Origin: Antedon mediterranea
Lineage: Eukaryota > Echinodermata > Crinoidea > Comatulida > Antedonidae
Length of the DNA: 64,000 nucleotides
Assembly (NCBI RefSeq): GCF_964355755.1
Contig: NC_092673.1
Span: 36,128,473 to 36,192,472 of the forward strand
Reading direction: 5' to 3'
Positions 1-12,890 of this stretch are shown here, in pieces. The translations under genes were made by a program, and so were the position numbers. Every line of letters starts with the position of its first letter. Within the stretch, counting starts at the first letter, position 1. The notes below the pieces were generated by a model. It was not told where the DNA came from. It made no database searches and was given only the letters and a program-made list of their open reading frames with translations.

Positions 1-3000
1 TGTTTGACATTATATGGATTATATGTTTTATGTTGATAGGTGTTTGACATTATATGGATTATATGTTTTATGTTGATAGGTGTTTGACATTATATGGATT
101 ATATGTTTTATGTTGATAGGTGTTTGACATTATATGGATTATATGTTTTATGTTGATAGGTGTTTGACATTATATGGATTATATGTTTTATGTTGATAGG
201 TGTTTGACATTATATGGATTATATGTTTTATGTTGATAGGTGTTTGACATTATATGCATTATATGTTTTATGTTGATAGGTGTTTGACATTATATGGATT
301 ATATGTTTTATGTTGATAGGTGTTTGACATTATATGGATTATATGTTTTATGTTGATAGGTGTTTGACATTATATGGATTATATGTTTTATGTTGATAGG
401 TGTTTGACATTATATGGATTATATGTTTTATGTTGATAGGTGTTTGACATTATATGGATTATATGTTTTATGTTGATAGGTGTTTGACATTATATGGATT
501 ATATGTTTTATGTTGATAGGTGTTTGACATTATATGGATTATATGTTTTATGTTGATAGGTGTTTGACATTATATGGATTATATGTTTTATGTTGATAGG
601 TGTTTGACATTATATGGATTATATGTTTTATGTTGATATGTGTTTGACATTATATGGATTATATGTTTTATGTTGATAGGTGTTTGACATTATATGGATT
701 ATATGTTTTATGTTGATAGGTGTTTGACATTATATGGATTATATGTTTTATGTTGATAGGTGTTTGACATTATATGGATTATATGTTTTATGTTGATAGG
801 TGTTTGACATTATATGGATTATATGTTTTATGTTGATAGGTGTTTGACATTATATGGATTATATGTTTTATGTTGATAGGTGTTTGACATTATATGGATT
901 ATATGTTTTATGTTGATATGTGTTTGACATTATATGGATTATATGTTTTATGTTGATAGGTGTTTGACATTATATGGATTATATGTTTTATGTTGATAGG
1001 TGTTTGACATTATATGGATTATATGTTTTATGTTGATAGGTGTTTGACATTATATGCATTATATGTTTTATGTTGATAGGTGTTTGACATTATATGGATT
1101 ATATGTTTTATGTTGATAGGTGTTTGACATTATATGGATTATATGTTTTATGTTGATAGGTGTTTGACATTATATGCATTATATGTTTTATGTTGATAGG
1201 TGTTTGACATTATATGGATTATATGTTTTATGTTGATAGGTGTTTGACATTATATGGATTATATGTTTTATGTTGATAGGTGTTTGACATTATATGGATT
1301 ATATGTTTTATGTTGATAGGTGTTTGACATTATATGGATTATATGTTTTATGTTGATAGGTGTTTGACATTATATGGATTATATGTTTTATGTTGATAGG
1401 TGTTTGACATTATATGGATTATATGTTTTATGTTGATAGGTGTTTGACATTATATGCATTATATGTTTTATGTTGATAGGTGTTTGACATTATATGGATT
1501 ATATGTTTTATGTTGATAGGTGTTTGACATTATATGGATTATATGTTTTATGTTGATAGGTGTTTGACATTATATGGATTATATGTTTTATGTTGATAGG
1601 TGTTTGACATTATATGGATTATATGTTTTATGTTGATAGGTGTTTGACATTATATGGATTATATGTTTTATGTTGATAGGTGTTTGACATTATATGGATT
1701 ATATGTTTTATGTTGATAGGTGTTTGACATTATATGGATTATATGTTTTATGTTGATAGGTGTTTGACATTATATGGATTATATGTTTTATGTTGATAGG
1801 TGTTTGACATTATATGGATTATATGTTTTATGTTGATATGTGTTTGACATTATATGGATTATATGTTTTATGTTGATAGGTGTTTGACATTATATGGATT
1901 ATATGTTTTATGTTGATAGGTGTTTGACATTATATGGATTATATGTTTTATGTTGATAGGTGTTTGACATTATATGGATTATATGTTTTATGTTGATAGG
2001 TGTTTGACATTATATGGATTATATGTTTTATGTTGATAGGTGTTTGACATTATATGGATTATATGTTTTATGTTGATAGGTGTTTGACATTATATGGATT
2101 ATATGTTTTATGTTGATAGGTGTTTGACATTATATGGATTATATGTTTTATGTTGATAGGTGTTTGACATTATATGGATTATATGTTTTATGTTGATAGG
2201 TGTTTGACATTATATGGATTATATGTTTTATGTTGATATGTGTTTGACATTATATGGATTATATGTTTTATGTTGATAGGTGTTTGACATTATATGGATT
2301 ATATGTTTTATGTTGATAGGTGTTTGACATTATATGGATTATATGTTTTATGTTGATAGGTGTTTGACATTATATGGATTATATGTTTTATGTTGATATG
2401 TGTTTGACATTATAATGACATTATATGTTTTATGTTGATAGGTGTTTGACATTATATGGATTATATGTTTTATGTTGATAGGTGTTTGACATTATATGGA
2501 TTATATGTTTTATGTTGATAGGTGTTTGACATTATATGGATTATATGTTTTATGTTGATAGGTGTTTGACATTATATGGATTATATGTTTTATGTTGATA
2601 GGTGTTTGACATTATATGGATTATATGTTTTATGTTGATAGGTGTTTGACATTATATGGATTATATGTTTTATGTTGATAGGTGTTTGACATTATATGGA
2701 TTATATGTTTTATGTTGATAGGTGTTTGACATTATATGGATTATATGTTTTATGTTGATAGGTGTTTGACATATGGATTATATGTTTTATGTTGATAGGT
2801 GTTTGACATTATATGGATTATATGTTTTATGTTGATAGGTGTTTGACATTATATGGATTATATGTTTTATGTTGATAGGTGTTTGACATTATATGGATTA
2901 TATGTTTTATGTTGATAGGTGTTTGACATTATATGGATTATATGTTTTATGTTGATAGGTGTTTGACATTATATGCATTATATGTTTTATGTTGATAGGT

Positions 3001-4118
3001 GTTTGACATTATATGGATTATATGTTTTATGTTGATAGGTGTTTGACATTATATGGATTATATGTTTTATGTTGATAGGTGTTTGACATTATATGGATTA
3101 TATGTTTTATGTTGATAGGTGTTTGACATTATATGGATTATATGTTTTATGTTGATAGGTGTTTGACATTATATGGATTATATGTTTTATGTTGATAGGT
3201 GTTTGACATTATATGGATTATATGTTTTATGTTGATAGGTGTTTGACATTATATGCATTATATGTTTTATGTTGATAGGTGTTTGACATTATATGGATTA
3301 TATGTTTTATGTTGATAGGTGTTTGACATTATATGCATTATATGTTTTATGTTGATAGGTGTTTGACATTATATGGATTATATGTTTTATGTTGATAGGT
3401 GTTTGACATTATATGGATTATATGTTTTATGTTGATAGGTGTTTGACATTATATGGATTATATGTTTTATGTTGATAGGTGTTTGACATTATATGGATTA
3501 TATGTTTTATGTTGATAGGTGTTTGACATTATATGGATTATATGTTTTATGTTGATAGGTGTTTGACATTATATGGATTATATGTTTTATGTTGATAGGT
3601 GTTTGACATTATATGGATTATATGTTTTATGTTGATAGGTGTTTGACATTATATGGATTATATGTTTTATGTTGATAGGTGTTTGACATTATATGCATTA
3701 TATGTTTTATGTTGATAGGTGTTTGACATTATATGCATTATATGTTTTATGTTGATAGGTGTTTGACATTATATGGATTATATGTTTTATGTTGATAGGT
3801 GTTTGACATTATATGGATTATATGTTTTATGTTGATAGGTGTTTGACATTATATGGATTATATGTTTTATGTTGATAGGTGTTTGACATTATATGGATTA
3901 TATGTTTTATGTTGATATGTGTTTGACATTATATGGATTATATGTTTTATGTTGATAGGTGTTTGACATTATATGGATTATATGTTTTATGTTGATAGGT
4001 GTTTGACATTATATGGATTATATGTTTTATGTTGATAGGTGTTTGACATTATATGGATTATATGTTTTATGTTGATAGGTGTTTGACATTATATGCATTA
4101 TATGTTTTATGTTGATAG
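1..4118. repeat. 40-bp minisatellite, about 103 copies, carrying a splice acceptor
   Basis: Near-perfect head-to-tail 40-bp units fill the window from base 1, so the array continues off the left edge. Each unit contains ATGTTTTATGTTGATAG followed by GTGTTTG. In the last unit this is the real 3' splice site and first seven bases of the MAK16 exon at 4119. Variants are few: G to C in TATGGATT (for example near 256, 1056, 1176 and 4096), GATAGG to GATATG (for example 638, 918, 1838), one irregular unit at 2401 and one shortened unit at about 2763. The array lies in a MAK16 intron. Confidence 0.97.
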
Positions 4119-5377
4119 GTGTTTGCTTTTTGTACATGAAAACAATAGAGAGAGCAGCATTTCCATCAAAGTTATGGGAAAAGGTTAAGTTATCAAAGAA
4201 TTATGAGAAGGCCTTACAACAAATAGATGATCAGCTACGATACTGGCCAAATTTCATCAAACACAAGTGTAAACAGCGTTTTACGAAAATCACACAATAC
4301 TTGATACGTATGAGAAAACTTGTTTTAAAAAGACAGTAAGTTAAAATTGGATCAAACTGAACAGAAAATGATGTGCAAATTTCAATGGTATAATAGCAAA
4401 AAATTAGAATTAGTAACAACATGTAATAATATATATGATAAATAACATTTAGGTTGTCTATAAAGCTAAATATAGTCAGCCCAATTAAAACCAAGCATGT
4501 ACTGTAGTCCATATCATAATATAATACATTTTGTCGAGTTCACATGATTTCAGATATTTTGATATTTTTACAGGAGAAAACTTGTTCCAATAAGCCGTAA
4601 AGTAGAAAGACGAGAGGAACGTAGGGAACAAAAGGCTTTGGTTGCAGCACAGCTTGATAATGCTATTGAGAAAGAGCTCTTGGAACGACTTAAAAAAGGA
4701 ACTGTGAGTATTATTGTTCCGTGTGTAGGCCTGCTTTTTATATTTCACATAGAACACCATGTATATGTGTGACTGGTCTTTTTTTGCAGTATGGCGATAT
4801 ATACAATTTCCCAGCACATGCATTTGATAAGGCGTTAGATGCTCAGGAAGAAGATGAAAGTGAAGTGGAAGGAGAACAAGAAGAAGAATATGAGGAAGAG
4901 GTAATGTCATTTAATCGCCTTTCTTGGATCTTTACACCTGAATATATGTTTGATAGTGTTAAGAAATTAGAAAAGTTGAGTTGGATTAACATTGATAAAA
5001 ATGCTTGTTACTTTAGGAACCTGAAGTAGAATATGTGGCAGAAGGTGACTTTGAAGAAAGTGATTTAAGTGACTTTGAGGTGAGTTGGAACACATGATAT
5101 AATAATAATCATTTTATTATTAATTTGTTATGTAAGTAGATGCAGATGCATTTGGTATTTAAAAGTATATTCAATTTGTGCATAAATCAATATTTGTATT
5201 TTTTTGCAGGAGATGGACAAACTCCACAACATAAGCGATGATAATTCAAGTAGTTCAGATGAAGAGCAAAAGAAAAGTGTGAAAAAAATGTTCAAAAAGA
5301 AAAGACCACGAGTTGAAATAGAATATGAAAAAGAACTTGATCAGCCATCAACATCAAAACTAACTCTAAAATCATGA
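4119..5377 (+). CDS. MAK16: MAK16 ribosome-biogenesis factor, 3' part (5 exons)
   Basis: MAK16 is a nucleolar protein of 60S subunit assembly, in yeast a partner of Rpf1. Exons I can splice are 4119-4335, 4574-4703, 4790-4900, 5017-5079 and 5210-5377 (stop TGA 5375-5377). All have GT-AG borders and continuous frame, giving 228 residues plus a split first codon; the human protein is about 300 residues. Recognised stretches are [16 protein letters not shown] at the start, [63 protein letters not shown] and [17 protein letters not shown]. An acidic region ([14 protein letters not shown], then DLSDFEEMDKL) and a basic C-terminal tail follow. The zinc-binding N-terminus must lie left of the window, beyond the minisatellite. 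A poly(A) signal AATAAA is at 5572. Confidence 0.95.
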
Positions 5378-5571
5378 ACATTTATTAAATACTGTAGTTG
5401 ATATTAGTTAATACAATGGCATCGATTGTGAGTATTTTGAGTGTTCCAACTTCCATGTTCATAAACCAATCTGTATTGTGAAAATCAATGTAATCTAAGT
5501 CTAATTTCTTTAGTCCAGACCCTTTTCTTTTGTTGAAATTACTCCCATTTGACCATGAATCTTAATTTTTC

Positions 5572-5577
5572 AATAAA
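5572..5577 (+). terminator. Poly(A) signal of MAK16
   Basis: AATAAA lies 195 bases after the MAK16 stop and about 300 bases before the ADISSP start. No other gene claims it. Cleavage site not determined. Confidence 0.55.
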
Positions 5578-5759
5578 ATAATTTAAGTACAGCATTACAC
5601 ATGTTGCATACCATAATTAAAGTTAGCAGGATGGGGACGAAAGCAAAGATGAATTGTTCATATAATTGTAGCTTTTCTCGTAAAGATCTTATCAAGGCTG
5701 ATTGACAAGTCTGACTTATCTTTTTTGATATTAAAAAACAAAGTAGTGTACTGTATTTG

Positions 5760-5878
5760 CTACCGCCCTCTACAATTAAATAAGTGAACCATCGCTCGTA
5801 CGACGCGTCTCTCGAGAGCTGATGAGAGGAGAGAGAGAGCTGAGAGAGAGAGGGGGATGTTGATGAACAGTCAAGAAT
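5760..5878 (+). promoter_or_regulatory. ADISSP promoter / 5' leader with GAGA tract and overlapping uORF
   Basis: A CTCF-like word (CCGCCCTCTA, about 5763) is followed by a GC-richer stretch (TACGACGCGTCTCTCGAG) and a GA-repeat tract at 5816-5856. An ATG at 5857 opens a 15-codon reading frame (stop 5902-5904) that overlaps the main ATG at 5879 out of frame. If the transcript starts upstream of 5857, this would be a start-codon-overlapping uORF. TSS not known. Confidence 0.45.
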
Positions 5879-8815
5879 ATGGCGGAGGCGAATACATTGA
5901 GTGATCAGTCTCCGACAAAATCAACGGTTGCTGGTGTAGTAAAGAGAGAAGGTAGAATTTATTATTTATGGTTAATTATTTAACAATTAAGGATACTGTA
6001 GCTCAGTTTTATTCGCCAAGGCTTAATCTGGCTATTCATTTTTAAAGATACCAGCTAGGCCAAGGCTATCGCGCCTAGACTAGTAGGAGGGCTAGGCTAG
6101 TTAGGCCAAGGTGCCTAGCTAGCGGGGAGTATGATCGGTTGAGCCGCCGGTAATTTCTATGAAACGCCCAGTGCGTCTTTTAGGACATTTCGCGTAGTGA
6201 TTAGAGTGGTTAGTAGTGTCCTAGTAGTACATAAGTTCATGCTTTAGGTTTGTTGTGTCATGAAAATAAATTACATGTTTATGTCATTTTTGGCTAAAAA
6301 CTATCATTTTTGGTGATGTTTTAGACCTTATATTTTGGAATCTACATACAAGTCAGATTTGTAATTGTAATATTTAATAATATATACTAAAATCATGATA
6401 TATAAACTTTTGAATATAGAACTTCTATTGAATAGAAACAAGCACCGGCGTTTCATAGAAAATAACGTTTTTATGGCGGCGGCTCAACTTGGCCTAATCT
6501 GGGCCTAGCCTAGTAGGCCTTGCTAGTATTTTTTGTTGTTTAAAAAGACCCACCACATTCACCGGGGAAATCCCGCTTTTTACCCTCGGGCCTGGCTAGC
6601 TACCTACTTGCTAAGTAGGCTAGAGTAATGGTGGTACCGTAGTATTGAGTATGATCCATGATGGGTCATGATGGTATGCCTAGCCTAGTAGGCCTAGTCT
6701 AGTGTAGTATTAGGCCTAGTGTAGTAGGCTCAGCCTAGGCCAGGTAGAAATTTAAAGCTCTAGGACAGGTTAGACTTTAATAATTAGTGTTCAGTCAGTG
6801 TAGAGTAGAGTAAGCGGCTACAATACATACAGCTGCCCATCTATATATATTTTTAATTATGATATTGGATAACTAACACCCAAACAACAATTATTGGCTC
6901 TTCCTCTACTAAACCTCTCCTAGATGCTACTCTTAATTTTTTATTATTTTAAGACAATACGCCATTTTCACAAAAAGAATGACATCTTTGATCGATGACA
7001 TACAATGCTTAGTCTTAATATTAGTAAAAGAGATAAATATTTTGGCACATATGGCGTTTCATACGTATACTACTTGATTTTAGATACTCCGTTTGGGAAA
7101 ACACGTACAAATCACATGGTTTGACACCAAGAATCCTTGGTGCATACGATTATCCAGTTGACTAGTTTCAGCCACATGCCATTGGCTACTCACTCGTATG
7201 CAGTTTTAATATTCATATTTCAGAATTTCAAAGACTCAACAACTAAGACGATGCGCATGCGCTATGTTACGTTTAGACAGTATGTGTTGGGTACATTGAT
7301 GAACGTTTCTAAAGGCTAGAAATGATTGATCGGATTTTTCCCAAGAACATGAAAACTCGTCTAAATATGATAGGCTGCCTTCTCCGCAAATCAAACATTG
7401 AATGGATCATTTATTATGTGGAGATAATTTGATTTAATTCCCACCCAGCCCAGACCCTGTCCCTGTGTGGTAGGTGTGTAGCTCTGTTGTGTACCGCTGG
7501 TGGTATGTACCTTATTGGCTTTTTATTTGGCAGGTCATACGTACCAGTTGAGTAGGCCTACGAAGGAAGCCTAGGCCAGGACTAAACAATTAGGCCTAAT
7601 AAACAAAACAACTTGGCAACACGATTTTATATTTTAACAGTTGTTCAGTCTCGATCGTACATTCAGCACTGTACGTACTCAATCTTTTTCATTTTGAAAC
7701 AAAATGATCATTGGTTGATTCGAAATCCATACATACCGCCCGCCCCATATAGCCAAATACGGTAACGATAACTTAGGTCTTTCTTATCGGATGTTTGCAG
7801 TCTGCAAATCGATTTCTATATGTGTTTCACAAGTCAGTATTTTCAGACAAAAATCGAAATAAAAACAAATAAATAAAATAATTTGTTTTTACTTAAGAAC
7901 ATTTTAAATACAGTAATTTGTTTTCTCATAAGACCCTCTGTACAGGAATTTTTAAATTAACATGGTGTCCTGAAATTTCCTGAAAACGCTGTTGGTTACG
8001 CTTCTCGATTGAATATGTAGTGCTAACTACCAGCAGCAGCTATTAATAATGGTCGTACCACGGTATCTGAAACAGGGAAGCGAGGCTGTACTTCTTGATT
8101 TTGCACAAATCTGAGTCCAATTTTATTATTTATTATTATTTTGCCATATTTATAAATATAAATTGTTTTTATAAAACAGACATATATATGTATATATACC
8201 GTTAAAATGTTATTTTTATTAAATAATCCAATGTTAGGTAAGAAAGGTCGACTACGAACTACGTCCAAGGTTCGCTTTCCAGAAGATGTGCACGAACCAG
8301 ATATTTTAGTATCCCGAGAGAATAATGGTGCAATCGATATAAATGTGGGTTTTTTACTAAGTCAACACAAGTATGAAGCTAGTTTTACTATAGAAGATTC
8401 TATTAAAGATGATATTGAAGTGCCTACAGATCAACAAATATTGCTCAGAGTTCGTAATATCTATACATCTCAAAATGGTATGCACTTGTTTTATTTATTT
8501 CCCTTTATGTGTTTTGTTTTTAATTAGTTTTCTGTCTACTTCATGTCTAGTTCAGATGGTCAGTATGAACCGGACATGGTTGCCAACATGATTGCTCACT
8601 ACTTTGCGTATTTTATCCGTTTATTTTATATTGACACTGATAGATTCGTCTATTTGTTATTTAAATATTTTTATATAGTTTATTATATATCATTGTTGTT
8701 ACTTTGGGAGTACGGAACCTGAACTCTTGTTATAGTGATTAGGTTCACTTTTAGGTTCCTACCTACTCCCTTAGTTTCTGTGTTTTTGTTTGTTTGTAAC
8801 TGGTTTTTGGCAATA

Positions 8816-8848
<33 letters not shown>

Positions 8849-11800
8849 TTCATTAAATTGTATCCAACAAAAGAATCGCTTGGCAAAAATGATACGTCAA
8901 ACATCTCTGGTTTCCTTAAATATAAAAAAAAAGTTGGGTCCTGATGCAAATGAATATCTCGACCTGAAATATGGCAAACTAAGTTTTAATGTCACTCCTG
9001 CCAGCCTCAAATAAATAATGTCTGCATCCAGTAAAAACATCTCAGCTAAGATGCCAGTAAAGCGTGGTTTCCAGTCGACGTAAGACTTGCTTCCGCTTAC
9101 GATTGCGTCGTTTTCTTACGATTACGCTTGCGTTCCGATCAGTTGACCAAAAACTAACGTCGACACAAAATTGTCATAATCACGTTGGACCGCACAAATT
9201 TAGATTATTACATGTGCTGATTCCGTCGTTATGAAAGTTGAATTTATCGCAAAGTCTGTCCTTCTTGCCCTTACGTCGAGTTGAAATTTTTCCTTGCGAT
9301 TACAACACATATGACGTGATAACAAGAAATGATTTCTGATTGGCTCATAAATTCCGCGCGAATAGAGGAGGCCATTTTCTAAAACATAAACAGTGCAGTG
9401 AGGCTATGACGTATTTTTTTACATAATCTTAATTAAAATGTTTATCAGTTCTTCTTTTGATAAGTTGCCGACAAATTTAATCTTTTTATTCTGAGAATTA
9501 TTTTATGAGCGGCTTAAACAATCCCATGATTTTACCCACCCAGGAGAGCTTGTTTATCGGAGTTTTACTTTTGTGTCTGCCGCCTTTTGTTTTGATTTTC
9601 TTTGTACCACCCTGCATGGCTTATTGTTTATGATTAGACTGTTGTTATAATTGTCTGTTCTTCGAATTATTTTTTATTCCTGATGATGATGATCTTTATT
9701 TGATGAACGTTGAATATCATGACTTGCCTACGATGTTGTTTATATACAGTACAGTTTATCTATTAGGTTTTTTTTACCCGGTTTTCATTTCTTTTTTTTA
9801 TAAATAGATAATTCAAATGATGTAGGCTAATAATTATTTATTTTCATCATCAAATTATCATATGCCTATAAATTATGTTTAGATTCAAGCAAACACTACG
9901 GTGAATTTAATAAATATATATTATTAATTTATTACCCAACATACCTTCATCATACAATTAAAACAAAATCATTACGTAATTTTTCCCCACCTACTTTTGA
10001 ATGCAAACTATATGCCAGGTGAAACGTATTGTTATCCTGATGATCCTGATGATGACACTGTTCTCTAACATTTTATTATTATTAATTTAGTCTGTCTGTG
10101 TGTATTATTTTTACCCATTATATCGTATTTTTACTATGTTTATATAATTATAATAAGTAACAAGCAAGACAATTTTGTATAGTTCTCACATCCATTTTGT
10201 ATTTCATCCACCTAAATTATTACATTCTATCACGAATTGAACAACATCGTGGTTCAGGTTTATTTACGTATCATTTATTGTCAACAATTCTTATATACGG
10301 TACTTTCTACTTTCTTTCACCTTTCTAAGCTTTGACCTTCTTGCCAACGTCACATAATCCTCGTCACTGATTAGCTGGTTCTTACGATCCTTGCGCTTAC
10401 TCTTACAAAAGTTGACTTCAAGCGTAAGCGGAAGGGTATAAAATCGCATCGTAAGACATGTTCATCCAGAAATTCACCGGTTTCCTGTCGAATCGTCGAA
10501 TATCGACGTAACAGACGGAAGCTTCAGTCATTGGTTTCCTGTCAAACACTTGTACTACGGCGATTTCTACTTGCGTTATGTCGTTTTGACATTTAGCTTT
10601 TTTCAACCGGTTTCCTGTCGATTTTCAATTTCCAATGTAAAAACGACGCAATCGTAAGAAATTCTAATTTATTAATTTTCTTACTTAACTAGTTTGTTTT
10701 GCAGTGTATTAATATGTTAAAACTAAAACATTGAGACTGAATGAAAATTATAATTTAAAAAAAAGTGTATCATAGGGCAGCCTTTATTTTTTGGATCATA
10801 AATAAAGTGTATCATAGGGCAGCCTTTATTTTTGGATCATAAACAAAGTGTATCATAGGGCAGCCTTTATTTTTGGATCATAAACAAAGTGTATCATAGG
10901 GCAGCCTTTATTTTTGGATCATAAATAAAGTGTATCATAGGGCAGCCTTTATTTTTAGATCATAAACAAAGTGTATCATAAGGTAGCCTTTATTTTTGGA
11001 TCATAAATAAAGTGTATCATAGCAGGGCAGCCTTTATTTTTGGATCATAAATACACATGAAATGCAAAAGATGTATGTCTGATATTTTCTTTTGGAAGAT
11101 TTATAAATTGTTTATTAAAACAAAATCAAGTTGATTCTCATACTTTCCTTTGCCATGTAGCACAACACAATATATCGTATAATAATTCTACAGTAAAAAG
11201 GCAATGTTTTCTGTCCACTGCCTCATGGTAATTTATACTGATAGTAATTCATAAATGAATTTGATTAATATACTAAATGCATAAATACATAACCAAGTAC
11301 TGTACAGTGTCATAGTTGATAAAACATGTATTGAATATACATGTATACTTATACTATTTTGGATAGCATATTTAGATGTGTTGATATAGTTTGGTTCTTA
11401 TTCTTTATAATTTTGTTTTCTTTTTGTTGCCATTATTGGTCGTTGCCATTATTTGTTTATGACCTAGTGGGGAAATTGGCTTTGCATGCTATATGTGGTT
11501 AGTACGTACCAAAATGTACGAATATATTCACATCATGTAGACTAATTATTCCAAAATTGTATTTTGCTCTAGGATGTGGACACGATATTGTAATGGAGAT
11601 CCACGCTCATAAAGAGGGAGTATGGTCTGAACAGATTCAGTTATCAAGCAAATTGGACAACAACAACAAAGTGATCTTAGTTGTTCATGCAAGAGTCATG
11701 GGTATATATCTTTTTATATCAATATACTGTATCTTTTTATATCAATATATTTTTAATATGAACACTTTTTTAATCAACAAATAAAACAAAGCAGACTATT

Positions 11801-11970
11801 ACTACTTCTATTATAATTTGATAAAAATGAACCATTATTTACATTTGTGAATAGATAAAGAGCAAGGCCATCCGTTATTAAAAGAGGGTATTCACTGTTT
11901 AGGATTGTTAAACCCAATAGCAGAAGCTGGGTCAGCATCTGAAGACAGTGACTGGAAGGGCTTTGAGTGA
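5879..11970 (+). CDS. ADISSP: ADISSP (C20orf27 / UPF0687 family), 4 exons
   Basis: Exons are 5879-5951, 8238-8477, 11573-11701 and 11855-11970. All have GT-AG introns, every junction splits a codon after its first base, and the total is 185 residues (human about 174). The protein starts MAEANTLSDQSPTKSTVAGV. Recognised family stretches are VRFPEDVHEPDILVS and INVGFLLSQHKYEASFTI (exon 2), HKEGVWSEQIQLSS and VVHARVM (exon 3), and DKEQGHPLLKEGIHCLG with the C-terminal EDSDWKGFE (exon 4). These parallel human C20orf27 HKEGVLKEEILL, VQARVMDRHHGTPML and EHSDWHGFD. In mammals it is reported as an adipose-secreted signalling protein; no signal peptide is visible here, and its role in an invertebrate is unknown. 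The AT-poor acceptor before exon 2 (CCAATGTTAG) is weak, but the frame supports it. Confidence 0.93.
6138..6488. mobile_element. Non-autonomous DNA transposon (MITE), copy 1, in ADISSP intron 1
   Basis: The element begins GTTGAGCCGCCGG and ends GGCGGCGGCTCAAC. Just inside both ends is TTTCTATGAAACGCC or its reverse complement, so it has imperfect terminal inverted repeats of about 35-40 bases. The interior (AT-rich, with ACATAAGTTCATG and CATTTTTGGCTAAAAA) is present in inverted orientation in the copy at 37491-38300. No coding capacity was seen. Confidence 0.8.
6489..8237. other. Rest of ADISSP intron 1
   Basis: From 6489 to about 6760 the sequence is dense in TAGGCCTAG-like words. The remainder is AT-rich intronic sequence in which I see no exon, RNA gene or clear element. 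Confidence 0.5.
8705..8848 (+). repeat. Short interspersed element tail ending in (AAT)n
   Basis: An imperfect hairpin (GGGAGTACGGAACCTGAAC against GTTCACTTTTAGGTTCCTAC...CTCCC) is followed by TTTTTGGCAATAAATAAT and a run of about ten AAT/ATA units. That is the usual look of the 3' end of a non-LTR retroelement or SINE. Family not identified. It lies in ADISSP intron 2. Confidence 0.4.
9065..10665. mobile_element. Probable non-autonomous DNA transposon with inverted ends, in ADISSP intron 2
   Basis: The left edge has CTTCCGCTTACGATTGCGTC, and the right part has the inverted words GCGTAAGCGGAAG (about 10423) and AACGACGCAATCGTAAG (about 10640). The right end also carries three spaced copies of GGTTTCCTGTC. 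The interior is AT-rich with no protein-coding signature. Exact borders and target-site duplication were not resolved. Confidence 0.5.
10762..11052. repeat. 41-42 bp minisatellite, about 7 copies
   Basis: The unit has the form AAGTGTATCATAGGGCAGCC followed by TTTATTTTTGGATCATAAA, repeated from 10762 with small variants (AAGGTAGCC; an AGC insertion at about 11021). It sits in ADISSP intron 2. Confidence 0.92.
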
Positions 11971-12189
11971 AATCAACACAACCAGATAATACAGGCCTAG
12001 CTATGTTGTAATATGACAATAATGGACGTCAGTAGCAGTCTTTACTAATTCATTATTGTCTGAATTACATTCCAAGACATTTTATTATGTTAAATTAATT
12101 AGTACAGACAGTTTTAGTAGGAATGTGAATAGTGGATGTACTATCAGGTTTGATTCAGATTTTATTTGTCCCAGAAAGTGGATGATATT

Positions 12190-12890
12190 CATTCACAGTG
12201 GATACAGTAGAGTTGTATCCATGTCACCAGTGATAGTCCAGTGACATGGTGACATGGATACAGTAGAATTGTATCCATGTCACCAGTGATAGTCCAGTGA
12301 CATGGTGACATGGATACAGTGGAGTTGTATCCATGTCACCAGTGATAGTCCAGTGACATGGTGACATGGATACAGTGGAGTTGTATCCATGTCACCAGTG
12401 ATAGTCCAGTGATATGGTGACAGTAGAGTTGTATCCATGTCACCAGTGATAGTCCAGTGACATGGATACAGTAGAGTTGTATCCATGTCACCAGTGATAG
12501 TCCAGTGACATGTCACCATGGATACAGTAGAGTTGTATCCATGTCACCAGTGATAGTCCAGTGACATGTCACCATGGATACAGTAGAGTTGTATCCATGT
12601 CACCAGTGATAGTCCAGTGACATGGTGACAGTAGAGTTGTATCCATGTCACCAGTGATAGTCCAGTGACATGGATACAGTAGAGTTGTATCCATGTCACC
12701 AGTGATAGTCCAGTGACATGTCACCATGGATACAGTAGAGTTGTATCCATGTCACCAGTGATAGTCCAATGACATGGTGACATGGATGCAGTAGAGTTGT
12801 AGCCATGTCACCAGTGATAGTCCAGTGACATGGTGACATGGATACAGTAGATTTGTATCCATGTCACCAGTGATAGTCCAGTGACAGAAA
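12190..12890. repeat. Hairpin-forming tandem array downstream of ADISSP
   Basis: About 12 units of roughly 43-60 bases. The fullest unit holds a 14-bp perfect inverted repeat, GGTGACATGGATAC then GTATCCATGTCACC, around a loop of about nine bases (AGTAGAGTT). This is followed by CAGTGATAGTCCAGTGACAT, which pairs again with ATGTCAC. The array starts about 220 bases after the ADISSP stop and could be in its 3' UTR; no poly(A) signal was seen before it. Confidence 0.93.

Noticed and set aside
4721-5029. Continuous 102-codon frame across two MAK16 exons
   Set aside because: Read-through of introns with GT-AG borders; the spliced model keeps MAK16 homology.
5829-5850. CTGATGAG words suggesting a hammerhead ribozyme (also at about 16510 and 16577)
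   Set aside because: No matching CGAAA core or closing stems could be found around any of them.
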